Shown in pieces: positions 34,562 to 43,153 of a DNA stretch of 64,000 nt. The notes below the pieces were generated by a model that saw only the letters and a list, made by a program, of their open reading frames with translations, did not search any database and was not told the DNA's origin. This DNA comes from an uncultured Sunxiuqinia sp. (lineage in GTDB: Bacteria > Bacteroidota > Bacteroidia > Bacteroidales > Prolixibacteraceae), in contig NZ_OY782772.1 in the NCBI RefSeq assembly GCF_963678245.1, forward strand, positions 496,001 to 560,000, written 5' to 3'. The translations under genes were made by a program, and so were the position numbers. Each line of letters starts with the position of its first letter. Within the stretch, counting starts at the first letter, position 1.

Positions 34562-36346
34562 CTATTCTTGTTGATTTTCTTCGGCCAGTTGATGGAGCAG
34601 TTGCGCATATTTCCCTCCGTGTTGAATGAGCTCAGTATGATTTCCCTGTTCAATAATTTTTCCGTCTTCCAGAACCAAAATCAAGTCTGAGTTTTTAATT
34701 GTACTCAGTCGGTGAGCCACGGCAATTACGGTTTTCATCGAGAAAATATTAGCAATGGCTTGCTGAATGTATTGCTCAGTAACTGAATCGACTGCACTAG
34801 TTGCTTCATCCAGGATGATTAGTTCGCTGTTGCCGCTAATTGCACGGGCAAAGGAGATGAGTTGAGCCTGACCTTTTGAAAGGTTGTCGCCATTATCTTG
34901 AATAGTAAAATCGTACCTTCCCGGAAGCTGGTTGATGAAGTGATTGGCAAAAACAAAAGATGCTGCTTGCTCTACATCACTTCGACTTATGAATTTTCGT
35001 CCCAACGAAATATTAAATTCAACCGTGTTGTTGAACATGAAAATATCTTGTTGCATGACCGATATTGTTTCGCGAACCTGCGCCAATGGGATGTCGGTTA
35101 GTTCGATGCCATTAATTTTTATCGATCCGCGGTAGCCGGTGTAGGTTTTGGTTAGTAGCTTGATGATGGTTGATTTGCCCGATCCGGTTGTGCCTACCAA
35201 TGCCATTCGGTCACCTTTTTCAAGTTTGAAAGAAACATCTTTCAGCACATCAGGAGAATCTTCATTGTATCGAAAAAAGACATTTTTAAATTCAATTTCT
35301 TTTAGCTCGAGGGGTTTAATTGGTTGATTGGTTGCAATTTCTTCAGGTGCTTCAACTCTTTGTTTAAATAACTCGCTGATATGTTCCAGCGCCGACAAGG
35401 CACGTTGGATGGTAGAAATTTGCTGTGCAAACTGCCTGACCGGTATAAAAAGACGTTCCAATGTTGTGACGAAAACAATGAGTACGCCCATTGTAAATCC
35501 ATAATCCCAAATTTGGATGGCACCGTACCAAATTACCAACGCTGTAGCCAGGGAGGTAATTCCCTCAACAATCGAGTAGAGTGCTGAATCGTATACGTTT
35601 GAACTGTTTTGGGCATCGCAATACTGCTTGTTAAGGTCGTTATATTTTTCGAGTACTTCATCTTCGGAAGCATAAAGTTGAATGGTTTTCATACCATTGA
35701 GTGATTCCTGTAAATAAGCTGCCGACTTGGCCAAGCTGCTGCGGGAAGTATTGTAGGCTTGGCGGATCTTTTTTCGAAGATACCGCATGACCAGAATAAT
35801 CAGAGGTACAACCAGAAGTAAAACTAAGGTTAGTCTCCAATTCAGATAAAACAGGTAACTGACTAATGCCAGCGTCTTAATACTGTCGGCCAGCAGTCCC
35901 AAAATTCCGGCAGCAAACGATTCCTGAATAGATTCCATGTCGCTGGTGAGTCGCGATAAGGTTACACCGATAGGTTTTTTGTCGAAGTAGCTCAAGGGAA
36001 ATCGCAAAGATTTTCCAAATAACTTTTTGCGAAGGTCGACAATGGCCAACCCTCCGGCTTTGGAGAAGGAATAACTGTAAAAACCATCGAATAACAAATT
36101 GACGAGTAATACCACTGCCAGTAAAATAATTTGAAGCGTTAATCCTTCAATATTCCCTGGAATGATATAATTGTCAACAATATTTTCAACCAACCAAAGG
36201 AATAAAATACCGGCTGCGGTTGTAATCGGAATTGAAGCAATGCTTAAAAAGAACCACTTTTTGTGTGGCGCAAAAAATCCTGCAAACTTTCGGAGTAGTT
36301 TCCAGTCGTTATTTTTCGATATTTTATTTAGTATAGCCTTAATCAT
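34562..36346 (-). CDS. Heterodimeric ABC exporter, consensus-site half
   Basis: This 594-residue half-transporter has six membrane helices (about 20-330) and an ATPase domain with Walker A VGTTGSGKS, Walker B LIILDEATSAVD (catalytic Glu present) and the H-loop IAVAHRLSTI. Its signature motif is LSKGQ rather than LSGGQ. The partner gene 18 bases upstream has the opposite set of changes, as in heterodimeric exporters of the TM287/288 or LmrCD type, where one ATP site is catalytic and the other regulatory. Likely substrates are lipids, drugs, peptides or, given the upstream thiol genes, thiol compounds. Confidence 0.9.
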   Translation of the reverse strand: MIKAILNKISKNNDWKLLRKFAGFFAPHKKWFFLSIASIPITTAAGILFLWLVENIVDNYIIPGNIEGLTLQIILLAVVLLVNLLFDGFYSYSFSKAGGLAIVDLRKKLFGKSLRFPLSYFDKKPIGVTLSRLTSDMESIQESFAAGILGLLADSIKTLALVSYLFYLNWRLTLVLLLVVPLIILVMRYLRKKIRQAYNTSRSSLAKSAAYLQESLNGMKTIQLYASEDEVLEKYNDLNKQYCDAQNSSNVYDSALYSIVEGITSLATALVIWYGAIQIWDYGFTMGVLIVFVTTLERLFIPVRQFAQQISTIQRALSALEHISELFKQRVEAPEEIATNQPIKPLELKEIEFKNVFFRYNEDSPDVLKDVSFKLEKGDRMALVGTTGSGKSTIIKLLTKTYTGYRGSIKINGIELTDIPLAQVRETISVMQQDIFMFNNTVEFNISLGRKFISRSDVEQAASFVFANHFINQLPGRYDFTIQDNGDNLSKGQAQLISFARAISGNSELIILDEATSAVDSVTEQYIQQAIANIFSMKTVIAVAHRLSTIKNSDLILVLEDGKIIEQGNHTELIQHGGKYAQLLHQLAEENQQE

Positions 36347-36364
36347 TTCTTTTACCTTCAGTTT

Positions 36365-38110
36365 TTAGTTTTCTTGTTGCAGGGTTAAAATCTCCCGGTA
36401 AAAATCTGATGATTGAAGTAACTCCTGGTGGTTGCCTTTGGCTACCATTTGCCCTTCTTCCAGAACAATTGTGAAGTCCGTTTTTTCGAGTACACTTATC
36501 CGGTTCGCAATAACCAACAGGCTCTTTGCAGGATGATGATCGAAAATCTGTTTGATCAGGAATCGCTCGGTGTCCGTATCTACGGCCGAAAATACATCAT
36601 CAAGAATTAGCAAATCGCAAGGAGTGTAGAGTGCGCGAGCCAGACTAATTCGTTGTTTCTGCCCGCCCGAAAGCATGATGCCTTTCTCTCCAACCAATGT
36701 TTTTTCTTGCTTGGTCAGGCGATTTAAATCATCATAAAAGGCACTTTTATAAATCACATCGTCAAATTCGTTTTTCACAGCCGATTTCTCTGCGCCAAAA
36801 ATAATATTGTTTTCAATCGTATCTGAAAACAGAAATACCTCTTGCGTTACGGTTCGAACGATTGATCGAATATCTTCACTTCGCAAATCAGCCGTATCTT
36901 GTTTGCCCATATAAATCATTCCCTTTTCAGGACGCAGATAACCATTCAGGCAGTTTATCAAAGTTGTCTTACCCGAACCAACCTGTCCGGTGATACCAAC
37001 AACCTGCCCTGGTTTTATCGAAAATGAAATATCTTTCAAAACGGGTTTGTCCCCGTTGTGGTAGGTAAAACTAAGGTCTTTTACCCGAATTCCTTCTTTG
37101 AAAAGTTGCTCTTTCGCCTGAATCGGCAAGGCTTTTCTATGATCGTCGGTTCCCTCGCGGTTTAAAATAGTTTGCAAGCTGCTAATACCAACAAAACCTT
37201 GTTGAAATACGGTAAGTACCCAGCCCAATCCCATAATTGGATGACTTAACAAGGCTGCATATGCCATGTAAGCAGTCAGCTCTCCAATCGTAAATTTTCC
37301 ATTAATGACATACATTCCGCCTACAAAAAGCACAACGATCTTAAGGATTTGTCCAAGGTTCCCCAGAAGTGGCATAATGAACGAGCGAATCCAGCTGATT
37401 TTAAGTGTCCTTTTATACAGCGAAACACTTTCTTTGTGGACTTCCTCTTCAGCCCATGGGTAGATGTTGTAACTTTTAATGACACTATTTCCTGATAAAA
37501 AGGAAATTGTTTTCCCCGATAACTTTTGGAGAATACTCATTTGTGCCCGGGTGTTTTTAACCATAATTGCCATTCCAACGCGAACAACAATAAAAACAAC
37601 GATCATCGGAATAACGCACAGCAAGGTTAGTTCGGGTGATAGTTCCCACATTTTGTAAGGGGTGAGCGAAAGAGAGAGGATGATATTTCCGATTTGTAAA
37701 ATACCAAATCCGGTAATCATGCGTACGCCGTTGATGTCGTTATTGATTCGAGAAATAATATTTCCGGTAGAGTTTAAATCGTAATAGTCTTTTCCAAAAG
37801 AGGACAGCTTTTTAAACATTTCGCCTTTTAGTTGTTTCTCAATAAGGCGCGCAGGAATAAAAATAAGGATTCGCGAAAAGGTTCTCACGAGTATAAGTAT
37901 TAACGCAAGTCCCACAATTATCAGTACATTTTTGTGGAATTCCGATTCGTTGCCTATGCGTCCCTTCTCAATCAGGTCGATACTTTGTTGTATGAATTCG
38001 GGAATAGTAACCGATACCCAAACCGTGAGCGCCAGAAAGAACAATCCTCCGGTATACCACCAGCGATATTTATGTGTGTAGCTTAGTAAAAATTTCAGTT
38101 TCGAAAACAT
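36365..38110 (-). CDS. Heterodimeric ABC exporter, degenerate-site half
   Basis: From the ATG at 38110 the protein has 581 residues; the longer frame (38173) would overlap gshA by 40 bases and add a poorly conserved end. It has six membrane helices and an ATPase domain with Walker A GQVGSGKTT and a canonical LSGGQ signature. Its Walker B is LLILDDVFSAVD, with Asp in place of the catalytic Glu, and its H-loop reads IANRIS, with Asn for His. These are hallmarks of the non-catalytic site in asymmetric exporters. It is followed 18 bases later by its partner. Confidence 0.9.
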   Translation of the reverse strand: MFSKLKFLLSYTHKYRWWYTGGLFFLALTVWVSVTIPEFIQQSIDLIEKGRIGNESEFHKNVLIIVGLALILILVRTFSRILIFIPARLIEKQLKGEMFKKLSSFGKDYYDLNSTGNIISRINNDINGVRMITGFGILQIGNIILSLSLTPYKMWELSPELTLLCVIPMIVVFIVVRVGMAIMVKNTRAQMSILQKLSGKTISFLSGNSVIKSYNIYPWAEEEVHKESVSLYKRTLKISWIRSFIMPLLGNLGQILKIVVLFVGGMYVINGKFTIGELTAYMAYAALLSHPIMGLGWVLTVFQQGFVGISSLQTILNREGTDDHRKALPIQAKEQLFKEGIRVKDLSFTYHNGDKPVLKDISFSIKPGQVVGITGQVGSGKTTLINCLNGYLRPEKGMIYMGKQDTADLRSEDIRSIVRTVTQEVFLFSDTIENNIIFGAEKSAVKNEFDDVIYKSAFYDDLNRLTKQEKTLVGEKGIMLSGGQKQRISLARALYTPCDLLILDDVFSAVDTDTERFLIKQIFDHHPAKSLLVIANRISVLEKTDFTIVLEEGQMVAKGNHQELLQSSDFYREILTLQQEN

Positions 38111-38133
38111 GAATTTACTTGTCGTTTTACTTT

Positions 38134-39504
38134 TTATTCGTTCGGACAACTTTGTAATTGCAACGTCTGCCAATTATCAAGGAGCGCGGTTAAGTTACTA
38201 TTATATTTGTTGTGGTAGCGATCCAATAATCTTTCAGCCTGAGTAATTCCACTTGCCGTAATTCTTCGAACCGGCTCAAGATATTGAGCTTCATCTTCGG
38301 AATTGGAAATTACTGACCGCCGAATCAGTCCGTCTACGGCAATTTGATATAGCTTTTTGGCTACTTCGCCAACATTAATGTTTCCAGATGCTGCTTTTAG
38401 TCCTCGTTTTGGAACCTGACTTCTTACACTTTGAATTGTTTCAATATCCCAGTCAGATACCATTTTATAGGCTTCGTCGCGACTTTGTCCATCGTAGAGT
38501 AATCCGACCCAAAGTGCCGAAAGTGAGGCTATGTGCGAGGTGCAACTGGCATCGGCACCACGCATTTCGATGAATTGCTTTAATCGAACATCCGGAAAAA
38601 CGGTGGACGTATGTGTTTCCCAATCTTCCAATGTTGGAGACAGCTCGTGCTTTCCGGTCATAAAATCTCGGAAGGTGATGTCATTGGCTGAAATGTATTT
38701 TCCATCGCGATAAATGAAATACATTGGGATATCCAACAAATAATCAACCCAGCGTTCAAAGCCAAATCCCTCATCGAAAAGAAAAGGCAAGAATCCGCAA
38801 CGATCCGGGTCGGTGTCGTTCCATATTTTTGAACGGTAGCTGAGGTAACCATTGGGTTTGCCTGCCGAGAATGGTGAATTCGCAAAAATGGCGGAAACAA
38901 TTGGTTGCAGTGCTTGTGCAATGCGCATTTTTACAATCATATCTTTTTCACTGTCATAATCGAGGTTAACTTGGATCGTGGCTGTATTGGTCATCATTTG
39001 CAAGCCTAAATTCCCTTTGGTTGGCATGTAGTTACGCATGATTTTGTAGCGTTCCTTGGGCATCCATGGCGTATCCTCCAGTTTGGTAATGGGATCAATT
39101 CCCATTGGCAAACTGAAAAAATTGAGTTTTTGACAAATCAACTTCAGTTCTTCAAAATGCTTCTTCGTTTCAATATAGGTATCGTGGATCGTTTTAAAGT
39201 TTCGGCCTGACAATTCGAACTGACCGCCTGGTTCGAGAGTGATTGATGCACCATTTTTACGCAAGCCAATCAGGTGTTCTTGTTCCATGATGGGCTGCCA
39301 GTCATTTTGCCGCATGTGTTCCAAAATGGTGCGGATACCTGTTTTTGAATTGTAGGTTAGTCGTTTAAAATCACCAATTTGAAAAAGAAATTTCTCATGC
39401 TCGGTGCCAATACCCCAATCCTGAGGTTCTTTGTTTCCTTTTTCAAAGTATTCAACTAATTGCGATTTATGCAATATTGCTATGTTACGTTCTGTTTCTG
39501 TCAT
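38134..39504 (-). CDS. gshA: Glutamate-cysteine ligase, plant/alphaproteobacterial type
   Basis: The 456-residue protein has the GCS2/class 3 motifs: GIGTEHEKFLFQ near the start, ITLEPGGQFELSG for substrate and metal binding, and TNTATIQVNLDY. It joins glutamate and cysteine into gamma-glutamylcysteine, the first step of glutathione synthesis. The upstream gene encodes an ATP-grasp ligase that could do the second step, and an ABC exporter follows 23 bases later on the same strand. Length is normal for the family. Confidence 0.9.
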   Translation of the reverse strand: MTETERNIAILHKSQLVEYFEKGNKEPQDWGIGTEHEKFLFQIGDFKRLTYNSKTGIRTILEHMRQNDWQPIMEQEHLIGLRKNGASITLEPGGQFELSGRNFKTIHDTYIETKKHFEELKLICQKLNFFSLPMGIDPITKLEDTPWMPKERYKIMRNYMPTKGNLGLQMMTNTATIQVNLDYDSEKDMIVKMRIAQALQPIVSAIFANSPFSAGKPNGYLSYRSKIWNDTDPDRCGFLPFLFDEGFGFERWVDYLLDIPMYFIYRDGKYISANDITFRDFMTGKHELSPTLEDWETHTSTVFPDVRLKQFIEMRGADASCTSHIASLSALWVGLLYDGQSRDEAYKMVSDWDIETIQSVRSQVPKRGLKAASGNINVGEVAKKLYQIAVDGLIRRSVISNSEDEAQYLEPVRRITASGITQAERLLDRYHNKYNSNLTALLDNWQTLQLQSCPNE

Positions 39505-39570
39505 CTAACAAGTGATTTGCTTGCGTCCGGTTGATTGTTCTTGTCAGTAATCCGATCAATCTTGCGACTT

Positions 39571-40581
39571 TTATTTTATCTGTTTTGAACTCAAAATACT
39601 ATCTAAGACATATTTCTCAACCTGTCTATTTTTTCCCTGATAGGGAAAATCGTGCATCGATAACATGGCTGGAGCATTTAGTTCTACCACAATGTAATTT
39701 TCGGTTGACGGAGTTCTTTTCATGTCACCGATAATAATGTCGATGCCGGCAATGTTTAAGCCTACAGCCTGAGCCGATTGTACGGCCACTTCCTTATAAA
39801 AATCGGGCATATGATCAGTCACATCAATGCTGTCGCCTCCTGTACTTAAGTTGGAGTTATTTCTCAAGTAAATTTTCTCTCCATCTTTCAAAACACTTTC
39901 TGGTGTCAGCGATAAAGCTTTTAAATGCCTGTATACTTCTTCGTCAATAGTAATCTTTAACAATGGATGGCGGTAATCGGTTCCCCTGCCTTTGTTTTTT
40001 TGATCAATCAATTGTTTGATGGAGGATTGCCCGTCGCCAGTTACATTAGCCGGAACACGATAGGCAATTGCCCGAACTTTTTCGTCGATAACTAAAAAGC
40101 GATATTCCTGCCCTTTGAAATATTCTTCAACAATGACCCTGTCGGAATAAGAAAAAGCTGCGCTAATGGCCTGAATCAAATCTTCGTTATTTTGAATCTT
40201 CGTGCTGACAGCAATGCCATGATCGGTATCAGCAGGCTTCACGACCGCCGGGAAGTTAATTGAATTTAGTTGTTTCGGTTGATAGCTCCTTTCTAATAAT
40301 ATTCCGGTAGCCTGTCGAATTCCTTTCCTTTTCAAAAATTGACGGGTCATCCATTTGTCGTTCGAAATCCAGTAAGCAATCAGGCTGTTGGCATCGGAAA
40401 TGGTTCCCTCGTGGATAATATATTCTTTGTTGTTGTACTTTACCGCGATGAGGTTGTTATCGGCATCAATAATTTCAAAAGGAAGATTGCGATGCAGAAT
40501 TTCGGCAATGATAATCTGAGTCGTTGCTTCAAAATTCTCGTATCCCTCGAGTGGCTTGAAATTGTAATTGCTGTTTTCCAT
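39571..40581 (-). CDS. ATP-grasp ligase, GshF C-terminal-domain-like (probable glutathione synthase)
   Basis: The 336-residue protein is an ATP-grasp enzyme with FPAVVKPADTDHGIAVSTKI (phosphate loop), RVIVEEYFKGQEYRFLVID and late Mg-binding residues in NYIVVELNAPAMLSMHD. Together with the VTGDGQSSIKQLID segment these resemble the C-terminal half of bifunctional GshF and of cyanophycin synthetase rather than classical GshB. It is the first gene of the block and is followed after 66 bases by gshA. The best guess is addition of glycine to gamma-glutamylcysteine, but another amino acid is possible. Confidence 0.75.
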   Translation of the reverse strand: MENSNYNFKPLEGYENFEATTQIIIAEILHRNLPFEIIDADNNLIAVKYNNKEYIIHEGTISDANSLIAYWISNDKWMTRQFLKRKGIRQATGILLERSYQPKQLNSINFPAVVKPADTDHGIAVSTKIQNNEDLIQAISAAFSYSDRVIVEEYFKGQEYRFLVIDEKVRAIAYRVPANVTGDGQSSIKQLIDQKNKGRGTDYRHPLLKITIDEEVYRHLKALSLTPESVLKDGEKIYLRNNSNLSTGGDSIDVTDHMPDFYKEVAVQSAQAVGLNIAGIDIIIGDMKRTPSTENYIVVELNAPAMLSMHDFPYQGKNRQVEKYVLDSILSSKQIK

Positions 40582-40609
40582 TTTCAGAATTCCCCATTTA
40601 TTGAAAGAT

Positions 40610-40617
40610 CAAAATTA
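40610..40617 (-). promoter_or_regulatory. Candidate -7 box of the thiol-synthesis/exporter operon
   Basis: The minus strand reads TAATTTTG (TAnnTTTG pattern) 29 bases before the ATP-grasp gene start. A -33 match is not clear. Confidence 0.35.
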
Positions 40618-40758
40618 GGAATAACAACCGGAAAAAAGCCTTATCTAGCTCAGGTTTAGTAAATCGGTAATCAGAATAAAAAAGAAAGGACTTTGATTGA
40701 GAGTTAATGTATTGTTATTGAGTGTTTTATTTTCGTGTTAAGATGTGTTTAAACTTAT

Positions 40759-42900
40759 TTATTTGATGTTTTTTAAAAGTGCTATGGATCGCCCGTTCAA
40801 TTCAAAAACATTTGATACTTTATTGTTCATGGGATCAACATCATCCAGGTAAGAGTCAACAAGAATCTCCCAATCAGTGCTCAATCCTTCGTGTGGTAGT
40901 GTAAATGAGATAGGCTCCCAAAAACTGTTTACCAAAATCAATAAAATATCTTCGGCAAGCACATTCCCATTTTCATCTATTTCTTTCATTAGCTCACCAT
41001 TGAGCAGCATACCCATTCCACGGATAAAACTGGTATCCCACTCTTCCTGGCTCATGTCAATCCCATCTGTATTAATCCAACGAATATCTTTAATTCCTTC
41101 ACCCTGAATGCGACGGTTCTTGAAATAACGACGTCGATGTGTTACAGGATGGTTATTTCGAATATGGATAATCTTTTTGGTGAATTCAAAAAGCTTTTTT
41201 TGGTCTTCATCCCAATCCCAGTTCATCCAGGTCAATTGGTTATCATGGCAGTACACGTTGTTGTTACCGTATTGTGTTCTTCCGTATTCATCACCATGAC
41301 TGATCATTGGGACTCCCTGGCTTAAAAGTAAAGTCCCCAGAAAACTTCGTTTTCTTCGTTCCCGAAGTTCAATAATCTCTTTATCATCAGTGATTCCTTC
41401 TGTGCCACTGTTCCAGCTGAGGTTGTGATCTTCCCCGTCCATACTATCTTCCAGATTTGCGTCATTATGCTTGTTGTTGTAGCTGACTAGGTCATGTAAG
41501 GTAAATCCATCGTGTGCCGTAACAAAGTTGATACTGGACGAAGGCATTTTCCCATTGTCTTCGTACAGGTCGCTGCTACCACTTAGCCGGAACGCCAGTT
41601 CACTCACCTGACTTTCATCACCTCGCCAAAACTTACGCACGGAGTCCCGGTATTTTCCATTCCATTCGGCCCATAATACGGGAAAGTTTCCAACTTGATA
41701 ACCTCCTTCGCCTAAATCCCAAGGCTCGGCAATTAGTTTAAGCTGAGAAATAGTCGGGTCTTGATGAATGGTGTCTAAAAAGGTTGACAGTTTTCCAACA
41801 TCGTATAATCCGCGTGCCAATGTTGATGCCAGATCAAAACGGAAACCATCAACCTGCATGTCGTTAGCCCAGTAACGTAAGCTATCCATTACTAATTGCA
41901 GGGTTCTTGCACTAAGCATGTTAAGTGTATTTCCAGTTCCTGTGTAGTCGGTGTAGTAGTATTTATTTTTAGGTTCAAGGCGATAATAATTCTCATTATC
42001 AATACCTCTGAAAGCCAATGTTGGACCTAAATGATTTCCTTCAGCGGTATGGTTATATACCACGTCGAGAATTATTTCAATGCCGGCCTTGTGGTAGGCT
42101 TTCACCATTTCTTTAAATTCAGTTACTTGATCTCCATCCGAATCGTACGCACTGTATTCACTATGTGGAGCAAAGTATCCAATGGAGTTATACCCCCAAT
42201 AATTATTCAAACCTTTATCCAGCAGAAATTTATTGTGTGCAAAATGATGGATAGGCATGAGTTCGATAGCCGTAATGCCTAGTTCCTTAAAGTAGTTGAT
42301 AATCTTGGGGTTTGCCAATCCTTTGTAAGTTCCGCGTTCTTCCTTCGGAATATCAGGATGTTGGGCAGTAAAACCTTTGACGTGCAACTCGTAGATGATC
42401 GAGTTGTGCATTGGTATTTCTGGCTTTTTCACACCCTCCCAGTCAAATGTGGTATCAATCACCACACTTTTATTTATTTTGGCTGCACTGTCTTCAATGC
42501 TTTTTTTTGCATGCCCTTTTTTCGGACCTGATTGAAACTGATAATCAAACATACTATCGTCTATTTCAGTCCGCCCGCTAATTGCTTTGGCGTAAGGGTC
42601 GATCAATAATTTTTGAGAATTAAAGCGCATGCCGGTTTTGGGCTGATATCTGCCATAAACACGATAACCGTATAACTGACCGGGTTTTATGCCGGGAAAA
42701 TAAAGATGCCAGACATAGTCAGTTACTTCGTCAAAATCAACTTGTGCATATTCTTCTTCATCCTGAGACGAATTGAAAAGACACAGTTTGATACTAGTTG
42801 CATTTTCACTAAAAATGGCGAAGTTGACTCCGTTTCCATCATAAGTTGCTCCAAGAGGATATGGTTTCCCTGGTAACACCGGCGACTTGTATTTTTTCAT
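40759..42900 (-). CDS. glgX: Glycogen debranching enzyme GlgX (GH13_11)
   Basis: The 713-residue protein has an N-terminal CBM48-like module (about 10-120, GATYDGNGVNFAIFSENATS) and a GH13 barrel. Catalytic residues are the nucleophile Asp in VDGFRFDLAS, the acid Glu in LIAEPWDLGEGGYQ and the Asp in VTAHDGFTLHD. It hydrolyses alpha-1,6 branches of glycogen, preferably short ones, and so provides linear chains for TreY. It is divergent from the treZ operon, with 253 bases between that probably hold both promoters. Confidence 0.95.
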   Translation of the reverse strand: MKKYKSPVLPGKPYPLGATYDGNGVNFAIFSENATSIKLCLFNSSQDEEEYAQVDFDEVTDYVWHLYFPGIKPGQLYGYRVYGRYQPKTGMRFNSQKLLIDPYAKAISGRTEIDDSMFDYQFQSGPKKGHAKKSIEDSAAKINKSVVIDTTFDWEGVKKPEIPMHNSIIYELHVKGFTAQHPDIPKEERGTYKGLANPKIINYFKELGITAIELMPIHHFAHNKFLLDKGLNNYWGYNSIGYFAPHSEYSAYDSDGDQVTEFKEMVKAYHKAGIEIILDVVYNHTAEGNHLGPTLAFRGIDNENYYRLEPKNKYYYTDYTGTGNTLNMLSARTLQLVMDSLRYWANDMQVDGFRFDLASTLARGLYDVGKLSTFLDTIHQDPTISQLKLIAEPWDLGEGGYQVGNFPVLWAEWNGKYRDSVRKFWRGDESQVSELAFRLSGSSDLYEDNGKMPSSSINFVTAHDGFTLHDLVSYNNKHNDANLEDSMDGEDHNLSWNSGTEGITDDKEIIELRERRKRSFLGTLLLSQGVPMISHGDEYGRTQYGNNNVYCHDNQLTWMNWDWDEDQKKLFEFTKKIIHIRNNHPVTHRRRYFKNRRIQGEGIKDIRWINTDGIDMSQEEWDTSFIRGMGMLLNGELMKEIDENGNVLAEDILLILVNSFWEPISFTLPHEGLSTDWEILVDSYLDDVDPMNNKVSNVFELNGRSIALLKNIK

Positions 42901-43153
42901 CTTGGTATATCAATTGATTAATAAATCGGGTGAATAAGCTTTTAAGTGAATATCAAACCCAAATACAAGTGAAGCCGATAAATAATCATGCCACAATCAA
43001 TGAGGAATGAATTCGCTAGGTTGAGGTTTTGGCAGGAAGTTTCCGTTTAAGGTATGCATCTCCCCGATTTAAGGATGAAAATTCCAGTCGTTTATTGAAA
43101 ATTAATTTCGGCCTCGCTTTTGAGAATCTTAAAATATAAAATGATAGCACAAT

